This document shows, piece by piece, positions 14,578 through 25,392 of a stretch of DNA of 32,135 bases. Position numbers and translations under genes: made by a program. The notes under the pieces were generated by a model. It had not been told where the DNA came from and did not search any database. It was given only the letters and a program-made list of their open reading frames with translations. This DNA comes from Bacilli bacterium (GTDB lineage Bacteria > Bacillota_I > Bacilli_A > RFN20 > CAG-826). Location: the NCBI GenBank assembly GCA_024399115.1, contig JAKSHZ010000020.1, positions 1-32,135 of the forward strand. The letters are read 5' to 3'. Each line of letters starts with the position of its first letter. The first letter of the stretch is position 1.

Positions 14578-14653
14578 TGGTACACTCTCAGGGACTCGAA
14601 CCCTGGACCCCGAGATTAAGAGTCACGTGCTCTACCAACTGAGCTAAGAATGC
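14578..14653 (-). tRNA. tRNA-Lys(CTT), irregular
   Basis: Cloverleaf with acceptor GCATTCT/AGAGTGT, D-stem GCTC/GAGC, T-stem CAGGG/CCCTG and encoded ACCA. Anticodon loop CTCTTAA gives CTT, reading AAG. It has three weak points: G-U at acceptor pair 1-72, another G-U at 4-69, and a U-U mismatch in the anticodon stem (positions 29 and 41). It closely resembles tRNA-Lys(TTT) at 8713-8788, which can also read AAG, so it may be decaying or under relaxed selection. Confidence 0.9.
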
Positions 14654-14666
14654 ATTTTGCTCAATT

Positions 14667-14695
14667 ATGATATAAGAAATTGCTCCTTATATCAA
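14667..14695 (-). promoter_or_regulatory. Promoter of tRNA-Lys(CTT) with embedded dyad
   Basis: On the minus strand, TTGATA -35 (14690-14695), 17 nt spacer and TATCAT -10 (14667-14672). Start near 14660 is 7 bases before the tRNA. A perfect 8-bp inverted repeat GATATAAG/CTTATATC (14669-14676 and 14686-14693) links the two promoter boxes. Confidence 0.65.
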
Positions 14696-14704
14696 GATTA
14701 AACA

Positions 14705-14721
14705 CAATAATTTTATTATTG
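14705..14721 (-). terminator. AT-rich hairpin after the acyl carrier protein gene
   Basis: CAATAAT/ATTATTG with a 3-base loop starts 6 bases behind the stop codon. The following tail is only TGTTTAAT, so termination may be weak. A wider repeat TTGCTCAAT/ATTGAGCAA (14657-14665 and 14718-14726) encloses this hairpin and the tRNA-Lys promoter. Confidence 0.4.
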
Positions 14722-14726
14722 AGCAA

Positions 14727-14948
14727 CTATTTAGCGTTTTCGATGTAATCCATAACGTCTTTTACAGTATGGAAATTCATTGGTCCATCGAAAGAAATGT
14801 TGTAAGCATCTTCAATATTCATAGCTAACATCATAACTGCTAAGCTATCGAAATGAAGATCTTCAACTAATCTAGATTCTGCTGTAACATCTGCAGTATC
14901 TAAATCAGGCATAACTTCTTTGATTAATTTCTTTAATTCTTCTAACAT
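14727..14948 (-). CDS. acpP: Acyl carrier protein
   Basis: A 73 aa acidic helical protein that carries acyl chains on a phosphopantetheine arm. The attachment site is Ser35 in LHFDSLAVMM; the family consensus is DSL. Length is normal. The ribosome binding site AGGAGGAAGAAAG overlaps the TAG stop of the upstream gene. It is the third gene of a plsX, GNAT-like, acp operon. Without fab genes nearby, it may serve acyl transfer to PlsX rather than full fatty-acid synthesis; this is inference. Confidence 0.93.
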   Translation of the reverse strand: MLEELKKLIKEVMPDLDTADVTAESRLVEDLHFDSLAVMMLAMNIEDAYNISFDGPMNFHTVKDVMDYIENAK

Positions 14949-14959
14949 CTTTCTTCCTC

Positions 14960-16081
14960 CTAGATTGCTTTTCTAAAGCATCTTCTTCTTTTATGTTGTC
15001 TTGCGTTGAAATATTTCCAACAGTTAATAATATCTCTGTTTGTCTCTAAATTAAGGTTAGTCTCAAATGACTCAACTCCATTATCAAACATATCATATAT
15101 TAATTTCAAGAAGCAAGCTGGAATAGCTTTGCTCAGATATTGTGGATCAACACCGATTAACATGAAGTCCACCATTTTTGGTTTTCTAATTGTCTTAAGT
15201 ACTCTAAATAAGAATGGGATTGTAATTCTACCCTTACTCTTAATGAGTGCATCGCTCAAATTAGGCATTAAAAGCGCGAATGCGACGAGTTTTCCCTCTG
15301 GGTCTACAATTAATCTAAAGTCTTCTTTTGGAATGAAGAAACCGAGTGTTTGGACAAGAGAGTCTTCAAGTTTCTTTGTACTAGGAACAACTCCATATAA
15401 TTTTCTATATGCTTCGTCTAATAAAGCAAAGAATTGTTTATAGTACTTCTTAAAATATTTACCTTTACTAATATTATCAATTGGGACAAGAGAGAGTTTG
15501 TTTCTCTTCATAATCATATCGCCAACTGTGAACGCTCTTGGATCTAAATCTTCTTTCTTTGTAAGATTGAATTCAAGCCAGTCGATATCTTTTTCAAAGC
15601 CATAATTTTCAATTAAGTCTTTGTAATATGAGTAATTGTATTGTTCAGCGTAAGTTTGTTTTTCTTCGAATCCTTCGATTAATAAGCCTTCTCTTTCTAA
15701 ATCTGAGAAACCTAATGGACCTACAATAGTGTCCATGCCCTTACTTCTACCCCAGTTAATAACTGCATCGAATAATGCATTAGCTACTGCTTGGTCATTA
15801 ATTGAGTCAAAACGAGTGAATCTAATTTGTTTAGTTTTATAGATTTCATTATATTGAAGTTGTTCAATACCATGGATTCTTCCAACTAATTCTCCATCTT
15901 TATACGCCAAGAAGAATACGTTATTAGTTACTTCGGCATAATCACAACGAGAATCAAAGATTCTAACTTCATCCATTCTTAATGAAGGGACATAATATTC
16001 GTTGTTTTTATATAGCTTAAAAGGAAATGTAACGAACGCTTTTCTATCCTTTTTAGTTTTTACTTCTCTTATTTCAATCAT
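14960..16081 (-). CDS. GNAT-like acyltransferase family protein, function unknown
   Basis: A 373 aa cytoplasmic protein of the acyl-CoA N-acyltransferase (GNAT-like) fold, similar to the YghO-like proteins found in Bacteroidetes and Firmicutes. It starts with the typical IEIREVKTKKDRKAFVTFPFKLYK. Residues 25-120 contain YYVPSLRMDE and a beta-strand core, with VGRIHGIEQLQYNEIYKTK. The conserved GPLGFSDLEREGLLIEGFEE segment follows, and a second GNAT-like half covers the C-terminus. The substrate is unknown. Its position between plsX and acp suggests acyl-ACP-linked lipid chemistry. The start is 5 bases after the plsX stop with only a weak AAAGATT site, so translation is probably coupled. It ends in TAG. 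Confidence 0.8.
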   Translation of the reverse strand: MIEIREVKTKKDRKAFVTFPFKLYKNNEYYVPSLRMDEVRIFDSRCDYAEVTNNVFFLAYKDGELVGRIHGIEQLQYNEIYKTKQIRFTRFDSINDQAVANALFDAVINWGRSKGMDTIVGPLGFSDLEREGLLIEGFEEKQTYAEQYNYSYYKDLIENYGFEKDIDWLEFNLTKKEDLDPRAFTVGDMIMKRNKLSLVPIDNISKGKYFKKYYKQFFALLDEAYRKLYGVVPSTKKLEDSLVQTLGFFIPKEDFRLIVDPEGKLVAFALLMPNLSDALIKSKGRITIPFLFRVLKTIRKPKMVDFMLIGVDPQYLSKAIPACFLKLIYDMFDNGVESFETNLNLETNRDIINCWKYFNARQHKRRRCFRKAI

Positions 16082-16086
16082 AATCT

Positions 16087-17049
16087 TTAATAAACAGTAG
16101 AAGCACCATCAGCAAAGTTGATTAACATTTGAACTGTGCTGACGATAGCTGCAGAATCGCTGTTTCCTCTACATTTTAAGATTGGTTTTTTAACGCCAAG
16201 AACGATTCCACCACCTAATGATCCGAAATCATATTTACTCATTAAGTAACCAACTACTTCCATGAGTTCTGGTTTGTTGTTCATCTTTGAGAATTTAACA
16301 ATTTCTGTAATTAATAATTTTGCCATACCTTCAGAGTTTTTAAGAACTTGGTTGCCAGCAAAACCATCACAAACTAAGACATCACATTCTCCAGCAAGAG
16401 ACATATTGCCTTCAATGTTACCAACGAAGTTAATTGATGTATCACTTTCTAAAAGTGGGTAAGTTTCTTTTACTAAGTGGTTTCCTTTGCCTTTTTCTGC
16501 GCCATTAGAAAGGATGCCGACTCTTGGAGATTCCATCCTGAAGAGTTTCTTCATGAAGTCACTTCCTAAATGTGCAAATGAGACTAATTCCGATGGTCCA
16601 ACATCAATAGAAGCACCAGTATCTACAAGGATTGTGAAACCCCCTTTAGCATTAGGTAAGACCGCAGACATACAAGGTCTAGTTCTTTCTGGAGTAGATA
16701 AAAATCTAAGTCCTCCCATCAAAATAGCACCACTATTTCCTGCAGTAATTATTCCTATATTTTCATCTTTATTAGCTTCTTTTAAAGCTTGAACTAAGCT
16801 AGCTTTTGGTTTTGACATAATACCGACTGTAGGATTTTCATAGTTAGTAATTGTGTCATCAGCTTCTAAAATAGCGTATCTATCACTTGCAATATTTGCT
16901 TCGTTCATTTTAGAAGTAATCAAATCTTTAGGACCTGCTAAAGTTACAAATAAATCATCGAATTTATTTAAAGATTTAATAGCCCCCTCGATAATAGCTT
17001 CTGGACCTTTATCAGATCCTAAGCAATCTATTACGACGTTATATTTCAT
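16087..17049 (-). CDS. plsX: Phosphate acyltransferase PlsX
   Basis: Makes acyl-phosphate from acyl-ACP and phosphate, the first step of phosphatidic acid synthesis by the PlsX/PlsY route. The 320 aa protein starts VVIDCLGSDKGPEAIIEGA, close to the family's usual ...D.MGGDxxP pattern. It carries GNSGAILMGG, VDTGAS, NGAEKGKGN and CDGFAGNQVLKNSEGM, all PlsX hallmarks. Length is near the usual 330. The enzyme associates with the membrane peripherally. An AAGGAAC site precedes the ATG. It heads an operon with the GNAT-like gene and acp. PlsY is not in the window; PlsC is (9928-10749). Confidence 0.95.
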   Translation of the reverse strand: MKYNVVIDCLGSDKGPEAIIEGAIKSLNKFDDLFVTLAGPKDLITSKMNEANIASDRYAILEADDTITNYENPTVGIMSKPKASLVQALKEANKDENIGIITAGNSGAILMGGLRFLSTPERTRPCMSAVLPNAKGGFTILVDTGASIDVGPSELVSFAHLGSDFMKKLFRMESPRVGILSNGAEKGKGNHLVKETYPLLESDTSINFVGNIEGNMSLAGECDVLVCDGFAGNQVLKNSEGMAKLLITEIVKFSKMNNKPELMEVVGYLMSKYDFGSLGGGIVLGVKKPILKCRGNSDSAAIVSTVQMLINFADGASTVY

Positions 17050-17076
17050 ATTAATTTGTTCCTTTTTAACTTTAAT

Positions 17077-17105
17077 ATAATAATATTATTCTTTACTAAA
17101 GTAAA
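17077..17105 (-). promoter_or_regulatory. Promoter of the plsX operon
   Basis: On the minus strand, TTTACT -35 (17100-17105), 17 nt spacer and TATTAT -10 (17077-17082). A small dyad CTTTA-C-TAAAG (17091-17101) overlaps the -35 end and could bind a lipid regulator; it does not match the B. subtilis FapR box as I know it. Confidence 0.5.
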
Positions 17106-17132
17106 ACGATAAATACTTACCGACATTTTGCA

Positions 17133-17162
17133 TAAAAAGAAAAGCCCCTCTTGCGAAGGGCT
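17133..17162 (-). terminator. Terminator of the ribosomal protein and RNA polymerase operon
   Basis: On the minus strand the stem AGCCC/GGGCT (17143-17147 and 17158-17162) continues through one mismatch into TC/GA with a GCAA tetraloop. It is followed by TTTTCTTTTT. Confidence 0.85.
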
Positions 17163-17176
17163 AAATGAAGTTTTAA

Positions 17177-20100
17177 TTACTTGCTATTGAGAGCATCAAT
17201 TTTATCATTGATTGCGCTCTTTTTAGCATCATGAGCTTCAACGTATCTATCTGAGACTTCTTTCATAGTCTTTTCAACTGTGAATTCTTCTTGGATAGCA
17301 TCGTTTTCTTCTTCGCTCATAAGTCCACGACCTGCAGGGATTAAGTGACCCGTAATGACGTTTTCTTTTAAGCCATGTAAGTAATCAGTCTTTCCTTTAA
17401 TTGCAGCATCTGTAAGAACGCGAGTTGTTTCTTGGAATGATGCAGCTGAGAGGAATGAATCAGTTTCGAGAGCTGATTTTGTGATACCTAAGATTAATGG
17501 AGAGAAGACAGCTGGGTGTTTTCCGTTCATTAATGCTTCAACGTTCTTAGCTGTGAAGTTATTAACGCTGACTCTAGTACCACTTAACATATCTGTGTCA
17601 CCAGCATCGACAATGAAGACCTTACGGAGCATTTGTCTAACGATGACTTCGATGTGTTTATCTGAAATTGAGATTGATTGAGCACTGTAAACTTTTTGAA
17701 CTTCTTTTAAGATGTAGTTTTCTACTGCAGTGACATCACTGACTTCGAGGAGTTTCTTAGGTGAGATAGCACCTTCAGTGATCTTGCCACCGTTTTTGAC
17801 TTCATCACCAACTTTAACTCTAAGTTTAACACCGAAGTTAGTTGTGTATGTCTTTTCTTCTAATTCGTTCTTAATAGTTACGTTGTAGCAACCATTCTTT
17901 TCTTCAATTTTCTTAACTTTACCACAAATTTCAGAAATGAGAGCTTCGCCCTTTGGAGTACGAGCTTCGAACAATTCTTGAACACGAGGTAAACCTTGAG
18001 TAATATCGCTACCAGCAACACCACCAGTGTGGAATGTTCTCATAGTTAATTGAGTACCAGGTTCACCGATTGATTGAGCAGCCATAATACCAACTGCTTC
18101 ACCAACTTCAACCTTACGGCCTGTAGCTAAGTTACGTCCATAACAGTGGACACAGACACCATCTTTAGTTTCACAACCAAAGAGTGATCTAATTACAACG
18201 CTCTTAATGCCAGCGTTGACAACAGCTTTTGCTTGAGCTTCATCGATCATTGTGTTGCCTTTAACGATGACTTCACCAGTTGTTGGGTTAACAACATCGT
18301 TTAATGCATAACGACCGACTAATCTATCTTCGAGTTTGCAGATGACTGTATTTTGAGCTGAGTCTCTAATTTCGAATACTTCGAAACCATGATCAGTTCC
18401 ACAGTCTTCTTCTCTAACGATAACGTCTTGAGAAACGTCGACTAATCTACGTGTTAAGTAACCTGAGTCAGCAGTCTTTAATGCAGTATCAGCACCACCC
18501 TTACGAGCACCGTGAGTAGCAATGAAGAATTCTGACACAGCCATACCTTCACGGAAACAGTTCTTGACAGGAAGTTCGATAGTGTCACCACTAGTAGAAC
18601 CCATCAAGCCTCTCATACCTGAAAGTTGGAGAATGTTAGAGATGTTACCACGAGCACCTGAATCTTTCATCATGTAGATTGGGTTTCTCTTATCTTCTTC
18701 GAATTGATCGACAAGTTTCTTTTGAACTTGTTCCTTAACGTTTTCCCAAACAGCGACGACTTGTTTATGTCTTTCTTCGTTAGTTAACATACCCATTTCG
18801 TACATGTCTGTTAATGTTCTTACTTTGTCATCACCAGCTTTAAGAATATCTTCTTTACCTCTGACGACACGGATATCAGCAAGTGAAACTGTTAAACCAG
18901 CGACTGTTGAATAACGGAAGCCTTGGTCTTTGATTTTATCAAGAACAGCACTTGTTTTTGGATTACCGTTTCTATCGTAACGTTGGAAGATTTCGTTAAT
19001 GATCTTACCTAATTCTTTCTTAGTGAAAGGAGGTAAGACATCTCGTTTTGCGATTTCTTCTGGAATATTTGTTCCCTTAGGAACGATGAATTTGTTGATT
19101 GCGCTTGGATCTCCACTTAATGATGCAGCAGTTACTTCGTTTAAGTATGGGAAGTCAGCTGGGAAGATTAAGTTGAAGATAACTTTACCTACAGAAGTAA
19201 TAATGTATGACTTATTTTGTTCTTCTGTGAAGCCTTCTTTTAATAATGCACTACCGATTAAAGCGATACGGTTGTGTAAGTGAATTTGTTTTGTTTGGTA
19301 AGCTTTTAAAACATCGTCGATTGACTTAAAGACTTTACCTTCACTGACTGAGTAAATTTCGAATTTTTCAGCTTCTTCAAAGTCGCCATTTTCTTCGAAT
19401 TGTTTTGCTTTAGTAGCGAAATATTCTTTAGTTTCTTCACGAGTTAAGTAGTAGTTACCAATAACCATGTCTTGTGATGGAGTAACGATTGGTTTTCCAT
19501 CTTTAGGACCTAAGATGTTGTTGCTTGCGAGCATTAAGTGTAAAGCTTCTTCTTGAGCAGCTTTGCTTAATGGTACGTGAACAGCCATTTGGTCACCATC
19601 GAAGTCAGCGTTGAATCCAGTACAGACTAATGGGTGTAAACGGATTGCACGGCCATCGACTAAGACTGGTTGGAATGCTTGGATACCTAAACGGTGAAGT
19701 GTAGGTGCACGGTTTAATAAGACAGGGTGTTTAGAGATGATTTCTTCGACGATTTCGAAAACGACGTCTTCGTATCTATCGATAATCTTATCTGCTTGTT
19801 TATGAGCATTAGCTACACCACGTTTTAATAACTCACATGCGATGAATGGTCTTAATAATTGGATAGCCATTTCTCTTGGTAAACCACATTGATACATTTT
19901 TAATGTTGGACCAACTGCGATAACTGAACGACCAGAATAGTCGACACGTTTACCAAGTAAGTTTTGTCTAAATCTACCTTGTTTACCTTTTAATGCAGAA
20001 GATAAGCTCTTAAGAGGTCTTCCGCCAGGGCCAGAAACTGGTTTATTTCTACGGCCGTTATCAATTAATGCGTCAACAGCTTCTTGAAGCATACGTTTTT

Positions 20101-21097
20101 CGTTCATCAAGATAACTTCTGGTGAGTTCATATCGATTAACTTCTTTAAACGGTTGTTACGTGAAATAACTCTACGATATAAATCGTTTAAGTCAGAAGT
20201 AGCGAATCTACCACCATCGAGTTGAAGCATTGGTCTTAAATCTGGTGGAATGACTGGAACTACGTCTAAGATCATCCATTCAGGTTTATTATTTGAAGAT
20301 TTGAAAGCTTCAAAAACTTCTAAACGCTTAGTAAGTTTTTGTCTGTTTTGAGCACTAGCTTCCTTCATTTTGCCTCTGATTTTTGCTGCTTCTTCGTCTA
20401 AGTCTACTTCTGAAAGTAAACGTTTGATTGCTGAAGCACCTTCAGAGAATTCAGCACCCATCCATCTCTTGATGTAGTGTGCGTTTGTTGCGAAGTCGAA
20501 AACGACATCGTGACGTTCAAGATTAGCTAATAATTCGCTTGCACGATTGTAATCGTCGCCGTCACGAACCATTCCTAATTCTTCACATCTATCTTGGATT
20601 TCTTTTAAAACTGGAATAAAGACTTCTCTACCGTTACGTTCATTGATGAAATCACGGTATTTGATTTTGTCTGATTTACCAGGATTTAAACAAATGTGTC
20701 CTGCATAGTAAACAACTTCTTCTAAGTGTTTTGGAGTGATATCTAAAATGAGACCGATTCTTGAAGGAACGCCCTTTAAATACCAGATGTGTGAACATGG
20801 AGAAGCGAGTTCAATATGACCCATTCTTTCTCTACGTACTTCTTTAGAAGTAACTTCGACGCCACACTTTTCACAAACAACACCAGAATATCTGATCTTT
20901 TTGTATTTACCACAGTGACATTCGTAATCTTTGTTAGGACCAAAGATACGTTCGCAGTATAAACCATCCATTTCAGGTTTTTGACTACGATAGTTAATAG
21001 TTTCAGGGCGTTTTACTTCGCCATGAGACCAGCTTCTGATTTTATCAGGAGAAGCTAAGCCAACTTTAATAGCTGCAAGTCTTTTTACATCAAACAT
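17177..21097 (-). CDS. rpoC: DNA-directed RNA polymerase subunit beta'
   Basis: The 1306 aa catalytic subunit of RNA polymerase. The N-terminal zinc finger has Cys60, Cys62, Cys75 and Cys78. The active-site magnesium loop NADFDGD is at 496-502 (Asp498, 500, 502). The second zinc site includes CGTDHG and [14 protein letters not shown]. The bridge helix and trigger loop region ([48 protein letters not shown]) is intact. It is somewhat longer than B. subtilis RpoC (about 1200 aa), as often in Mollicutes-type proteins. A TTAGGAGGAAG site precedes the ATG, 18 bases behind the rpoB stop. It is the last gene of the operon. Confidence 0.99.
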   Translation of the reverse strand: MFDVKRLAAIKVGLASPDKIRSWSHGEVKRPETINYRSQKPEMDGLYCERIFGPNKDYECHCGKYKKIRYSGVVCEKCGVEVTSKEVRRERMGHIELASPCSHIWYLKGVPSRIGLILDITPKHLEEVVYYAGHICLNPGKSDKIKYRDFINERNGREVFIPVLKEIQDRCEELGMVRDGDDYNRASELLANLERHDVVFDFATNAHYIKRWMGAEFSEGASAIKRLLSEVDLDEEAAKIRGKMKEASAQNRQKLTKRLEVFEAFKSSNNKPEWMILDVVPVIPPDLRPMLQLDGGRFATSDLNDLYRRVISRNNRLKKLIDMNSPEVILMNEKRMLQEAVDALIDNGRRNKPVSGPGGRPLKSLSSALKGKQGRFRQNLLGKRVDYSGRSVIAVGPTLKMYQCGLPREMAIQLLRPFIACELLKRGVANAHKQADKIIDRYEDVVFEIVEEIISKHPVLLNRAPTLHRLGIQAFQPVLVDGRAIRLHPLVCTGFNADFDGDQMAVHVPLSKAAQEEALHLMLASNNILGPKDGKPIVTPSQDMVIGNYYLTREETKEYFATKAKQFEENGDFEEAEKFEIYSVSEGKVFKSIDDVLKAYQTKQIHLHNRIALIGSALLKEGFTEEQNKSYIITSVGKVIFNLIFPADFPYLNEVTAASLSGDPSAINKFIVPKGTNIPEEIAKRDVLPPFTKKELGKIINEIFQRYDRNGNPKTSAVLDKIKDQGFRYSTVAGLTVSLADIRVVRGKEDILKAGDDKVRTLTDMYEMGMLTNEERHKQVVAVWENVKEQVQKKLVDQFEEDKRNPIYMMKDSGARGNISNILQLSGMRGLMGSTSGDTIELPVKNCFREGMAVSEFFIATHGARKGGADTALKTADSGYLTRRLVDVSQDVIVREEDCGTDHGFEVFEIRDSAQNTVICKLEDRLVGRYALNDVVNPTTGEVIVKGNTMIDEAQAKAVVNAGIKSVVIRSLFGCETKDGVCVHCYGRNLATGRKVEVGEAVGIMAAQSIGEPGTQLTMRTFHTGGVAGSDITQGLPRVQELFEARTPKGEALISEICGKVKKIEEKNGCYNVTIKNELEEKTYTTNFGVKLRVKVGDEVKNGGKITEGAISPKKLLEVSDVTAVENYILKEVQKVYSAQSISISDKHIEVIVRQMLRKVFIVDAGDTDMLSGTRVSVNNFTAKNVEALMNGKHPAVFSPLILGITKSALETDSFLSAASFQETTRVLTDAAIKGKTDYLHGLKENVITGHLIPAGRGLMSEEENDAIQEEFTVEKTMKEVSDRYVEAHDAKKSAINDKIDALNSK

Positions 21098-21115
21098 ACT
21101 TTAACTTCCTCCTAA

Positions 21116-24100
21116 TTAATCATCAAATCTTTCATCAGCGCTATGTGCTGTCATACCCATAGCTTCGCTATCGACAACACTTTCTGCTGCGCCTTCACCA
21201 GTGAGGTTACGAATATTAGAATTGATCTTTCTTTCTTCTTTCTCAGCCTCTTTAGCAAGAGCGACCATATCAATTTCTTCATTATCTTGATTTAAGAGAG
21301 TGACATCCATTGATAATGCTTGTAATTCTTTAACCAATACTTTGAAGGCTTCTGGAATACCTGGTTTTGGTAATGTTTGGCCTTTAATGATTGATTCATA
21401 AGTTTTTCTACGTCCAACTCTATCGTCAGATTTGATTGTGATAATTTCTTGTAAGACGTGAGCAGCACCGTAAGCTTCAAGTGCCCAGACTTCCATTTCA
21501 CCAAACCTTTGACCACCGTTTTGAGCTTTACCACCTAAAGGTTGTTGAGTGACTAAGCTGTAAGGGCCAGTTGCACGAGCGTGTAATTTATCGTCGACCA
21601 TGTGGACAAGTTTAATCATGTACATACAGCCAACTGTAATTCTTTCGTCAAATCTTTCACCAGTTGTACCATCGTAAAGAACTGTCTTTCCATCTGGATC
21701 CATTTGAGCTTGCTTCATCATATCGAGGATTTCTTCGTTTGTAATACCATCGAAAACTGGTGTTGCAATCTTATATCCTAATTTACGTAAAGCGTAACCT
21801 AAGTGGACTTCAAGAATTTGACCAATGTTCATACGTGAAGGAACACCTAATGGGTTTAACATGATGTCGACAGGAGTTCCGTCTGGTAAGAATGGCATAT
21901 CGCATTCTGGAAGAATTCTAGAAATGACACCTTTGTTACCGTGACGACCTGACATCTTATCACCTTCGGAAATCTTACGCTTTTGAACGATAAAGACACG
22001 GACAACTTCGTTGACTCCTGGTGGGAGTTCGACTTCTTTGCTCTTTGGTTCACGTTTTAAGATCTTAACATCTAAAACGATACCAGCACCACCGTGAGGA
22101 ACTCTTAATGATGCATCTTTACCTTCGTTTGTCTTTTCACCGAAGATAGCCATTAATAACTTCTCTTCTGGAGAAGGTTCTGTTTGGCCTTTTGGAGTGA
22201 CTTTACCAACAAGGATATCGCCTTCTTTAACTTCAGTACCAGGAATGACAATACCTCTTTCATCGAGGTGAGCCTTCATAGCTTCGCTAACGTTAGGAAT
22301 ATCACGTGTGATTTCTTCGTCACCTAATTTAGGAATACTTCTACATTCAAGGTCATATTTTTCAATATGGATTGTTGTGTAGACATCATCTTTAACTAAT
22401 CTTTCTGACATGATGACAGCATCTTCGTAGTTATAACCATTCCAAGTCATGAATGCGATTGTAACGTTTTGACCTAATGCTAAATCACCATTTTCCATAG
22501 CAGGACCATCAGCGATAACTTGTCCACGGACAACTTTGTCGCCAACTTTAACGATGCTATGTTGGTTAATACAAGTTCCTTGGTTTGATCTTTGGAACTT
22601 TTCTAATTTGTAAACTCTAGTTTCTTTTGTTTCTTTTTCTAAGACTTCAATAGTTCTAGAGTCAGAGTATGTAACAGTACCATCTGCGACAGCAATAACA
22701 GCAAGTCCACTATCCTTAGCGACTTGGTGTTCAAGACCTGTACCAACGACTGGTGCATGTGGTCTTAAAAGTGGTAATGCTTGACGTTGCATGTTTGAAC
22801 CCATGAGGGCACGCATTGTATCATCGTTTTCAAGGAATGGAATAGAACCAGCAGCGATAGAAACGATTTGTTTTGGAGAGACGTCGACAAAGTCGATATC
22901 TTCTCTTGCTGCCATAATGTTTTCACCTTGGTGACGAGCAACAACGTGTTCGTCTAAGATTGTTCCATCTTCAGCTAAGTTGATGTTAGCTTCAGCAATG
23001 ATGTAATCCCATTCTTCATCAGCTGATAAGTAAACTGAGTCTTTTTCATCAGATAAAACTCTCATTGTTTTCTTGTCAACTTTTCTGTATGGAGTTTCTA
23101 TAAATCCATATTTATTAATTTTCGCGTATGTAGCGAGGTTGTTAATAAGACCGATGTTTTGACCTTCAGGTGTTTCAATAGGACAGATTCTGCCGTAGTG
23201 AGAAACGTGAACGTCACGAACTTCTGTAGAAGCTCTATCACGAGTTAAACCACCAGGACCTAAAGCAGATAATCTACGTTTATTAGTTAATTCTGCTAAT
23301 GGGTTTGTTTGATCCATGAATTGTGATAATTGAGAAGATGCAAAGAATTCTCTAATACTTGCATTCAATGGACGTGGGTTGATTAATGCTTTTGGTTTAA
23401 TTGTGCCGATATCAGAAATTGACATTTTTTGGACGACAGTTTTGACCATCTTTGCTAAGCCAATTCTGAATTGGTTTTGAATTAATTCGCCAACACATTT
23501 AATACGTCTGTTACCTAAGTGGTCGATATCATCTGTTCCACCGAAGCCATCCATAACGTTAAGGAAGTAAGAGAAACATGCAAAGATATCACTGATTGTA
23601 ACGTATGAAACTGTTAAGTTGAGGTCAGTACCAACGATTGGGCAAACCTTTTGGTCTTTGTCGTTGTTATAGACTTTAACTACGTTGACAATACTGTGGT
23701 TGTCTAACTTTGTGTTAACTTTAATTTTCTTTGTGTGAGCACCTTTTTCGAAGAATTCTTCATCTCTTAAAGCGTCAACATCAGCAGCTGTTAAGACAGT
23801 GCCTTTTTTGAAACGGAGTTCGCCGTCGACATCAATTAAGTTTTCAGCTAATCTACGACCGATTAAACGATTGTAAACGCTTAATTTCTTATTGTATTTA
23901 TATCTACCAGCTCTACCTAAGTCGTAACGCTTTTCATCAAAGAACTTCTGAATAAGGAATTGGTAAATACCATCTTCAGTAACTGGTTCGCCTGGTTTCA
24001 TCTTTTTGAAGATATCAATCAAAGCTTTAACTGAAGAATCGATTTTAGCATCTTCATCTTTTGCAAGAGTGATGTCTAAAGCTTCATTCTTACCGAATAA

Positions 24101-24733
24101 ATCTTTTATATCTTTACTGCTTTCAAGACCTAATGCTCTTAAAAGTACAGTTGCGTTCAATTTTCTTTGTCTATCGATACGTACACTTAAAATATCTTTA
24201 GTGCCGCTTTCGAATTGTAACCAAGTACCTCTACCTGGGATAAGGTCTGCACCATAAGTAACTTTACCTGTCTTAATGTCTTTTTCAGCAGACATATAAG
24301 CGCCTGGTGAACGTACTAATTGTGAAACGATAACTCTTTCTGCACCGTTAACAATGAATGTACCGCCCTTTGTCATTAATGGGAATTCACCCATATAGAC
24401 TTCAGATTCTTGGATTTCTCCATTATCTTTTCTAATTAAACGGACAGTAACATAGATTGGAGCAGAATAAGTTAAGTCTTGGTCTTTACATGCAGCGATG
24501 TCATGTTTGATTTCCCCAAATTTGCAAGAAACATAATCAATAGATAATGTTTTTGTGTAGTTTTCAATTGGGAAAGATTCTCTAAAGACTTCGTCCAAAC
24601 CTTTACTCTTAAACTCTTCGTATGATTTAGTTTGGATTTCAACTAAGTTAGGCAATGGTAACTTACCAGAAATCTTACTATAGTCGACACGATCGTTGTT
24701 TAATCTTTTTAAATCTTTAATATTTCTTGTCAT
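21116..24733 (-). CDS. rpoB: DNA-directed RNA polymerase subunit beta
   Basis: The 1205 aa beta subunit. Signature segments include [53 protein letters not shown] and the C-terminal [24 protein letters not shown]. In the rifampicin-binding region, the residue equal to E. coli His526 is Asn484 (codon at 23282-23284), a change linked to natural rifampicin insensitivity in Mollicutes. Positions equal to N518, S522 and I530 are also changed (T, A, L); Asp516 and Ser531 equivalents are kept. An AAAGGAGCC ribosome binding site precedes the ATG, and the methyltransferase gene ends 11 bases upstream. Confidence 0.99.
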   Translation of the reverse strand: MTRNIKDLKRLNNDRVDYSKISGKLPLPNLVEIQTKSYEEFKSKGLDEVFRESFPIENYTKTLSIDYVSCKFGEIKHDIAACKDQDLTYSAPIYVTVRLIRKDNGEIQESEVYMGEFPLMTKGGTFIVNGAERVIVSQLVRSPGAYMSAEKDIKTGKVTYGADLIPGRGTWLQFESGTKDILSVRIDRQRKLNATVLLRALGLESSKDIKDLFGKNEALDITLAKDEDAKIDSSVKALIDIFKKMKPGEPVTEDGIYQFLIQKFFDEKRYDLGRAGRYKYNKKLSVYNRLIGRRLAENLIDVDGELRFKKGTVLTAADVDALRDEEFFEKGAHTKKIKVNTKLDNHSIVNVVKVYNNDKDQKVCPIVGTDLNLTVSYVTISDIFACFSYFLNVMDGFGGTDDIDHLGNRRIKCVGELIQNQFRIGLAKMVKTVVQKMSISDIGTIKPKALINPRPLNASIREFFASSQLSQFMDQTNPLAELTNKRRLSALGPGGLTRDRASTEVRDVHVSHYGRICPIETPEGQNIGLINNLATYAKINKYGFIETPYRKVDKKTMRVLSDEKDSVYLSADEEWDYIIAEANINLAEDGTILDEHVVARHQGENIMAAREDIDFVDVSPKQIVSIAAGSIPFLENDDTMRALMGSNMQRQALPLLRPHAPVVGTGLEHQVAKDSGLAVIAVADGTVTYSDSRTIEVLEKETKETRVYKLEKFQRSNQGTCINQHSIVKVGDKVVRGQVIADGPAMENGDLALGQNVTIAFMTWNGYNYEDAVIMSERLVKDDVYTTIHIEKYDLECRSIPKLGDEEITRDIPNVSEAMKAHLDERGIVIPGTEVKEGDILVGKVTPKGQTEPSPEEKLLMAIFGEKTNEGKDASLRVPHGGAGIVLDVKILKREPKSKEVELPPGVNEVVRVFIVQKRKISEGDKMSGRHGNKGVISRILPECDMPFLPDGTPVDIMLNPLGVPSRMNIGQILEVHLGYALRKLGYKIATPVFDGITNEEILDMMKQAQMDPDGKTVLYDGTTGERFDERITVGCMYMIKLVHMVDDKLHARATGPYSLVTQQPLGGKAQNGGQRFGEMEVWALEAYGAAHVLQEIITIKSDDRVGRRKTYESIIKGQTLPKPGIPEAFKVLVKELQALSMDVTLLNQDNEEIDMVALAKEAEKEERKINSNIRNLTGEGAAESVVDSEAMGMTAHSADERFDD

Positions 24734-24744
24734 AAATGGCTCCT

Positions 24745-25353
24745 TTATTCGTGTAGTTGTTTCACTGCTTGATAAATGTAATAACCTTTTGCACGATCTA
24801 TGAGGTTACAGTTTCCGAATATTGACTTGATATATTCGCAAGCTGTAAGGGCTCCTTGTGCTTTACGGATTACGATAAACAGTGATCCGCCATCAATTAA
24901 GAATTGCTTACTACCTTCATACATTGCATAGGTAACTTTCTTACCAGCACGTATTGGAGGGTTAACAACAATTGAATCATAACGTCCTTCAATCTTTTCA
25001 AATATGTCACTTTGAAGGCAGGTGACTCGTTGGCTTAATCCTAATTCTTTCGCATTACGCTCACATAGCGAGAGCGCGCGTGAATTTATATCGGCAAGGG
25101 TTACCCTTACCGCACTATTCGACATGGCTAATGTTAAGCCTATTGTGCCATATCCACACCCTAAATCTAGAATGTGCCCCGTTAGATTCAGGGGAATTAA
25201 TGCCTTCAAGAAGGCTAAACTCCCCTCATCTACTCGGTTTTTTGAGAATACTCCGTTATCTGTTTTAAGGCGCATTTTTACCCCTTTAACTTCAAACTCA
25301 ATTTCGCGAATTTTAGATTCGACAGTTGGTTGAAAATCGTAATAATGAGCCAT
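24745..25353 (-). CDS. ybxB: Class I SAM methyltransferase, RsmC/YbxB-like
   Basis: A 202 aa S-adenosylmethionine-dependent methyltransferase, likely modifying guanine in rRNA by similarity to RsmC/RlmG. The SAM-binding motif I is [10 protein letters not shown] (63-72), the acidic residue of motif II lies in LADIN (86-90), and the catalytic motif is NPPIRAG (131-137), typical of N2-guanine RNA methylases. Only the C-terminal catalytic half of E. coli RsmC is represented, as in other Firmicutes YbxB proteins. It sits between rplL and rpoB exactly as ybxB does in B. subtilis. Ribosome binding site AGGGGGGT precedes the ATG. The target base is not established here. Confidence 0.9.
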   Translation of the reverse strand: MAHYYDFQPTVESKIREIEFEVKGVKMRLKTDNGVFSKNRVDEGSLAFLKALIPLNLTGHILDLGCGYGTIGLTLAMSNSAVRVTLADINSRALSLCERNAKELGLSQRVTCLQSDIFEKIEGRYDSIVVNPPIRAGKKVTYAMYEGSKQFLIDGGSLFIVIRKAQGALTACEYIKSIFGNCNLIDRAKGYYIYQAVKQLHE

Positions 25354-25392
25354 ATACCCCCCTATAACAGAGATAAACTTGTTCTAGTTAAA

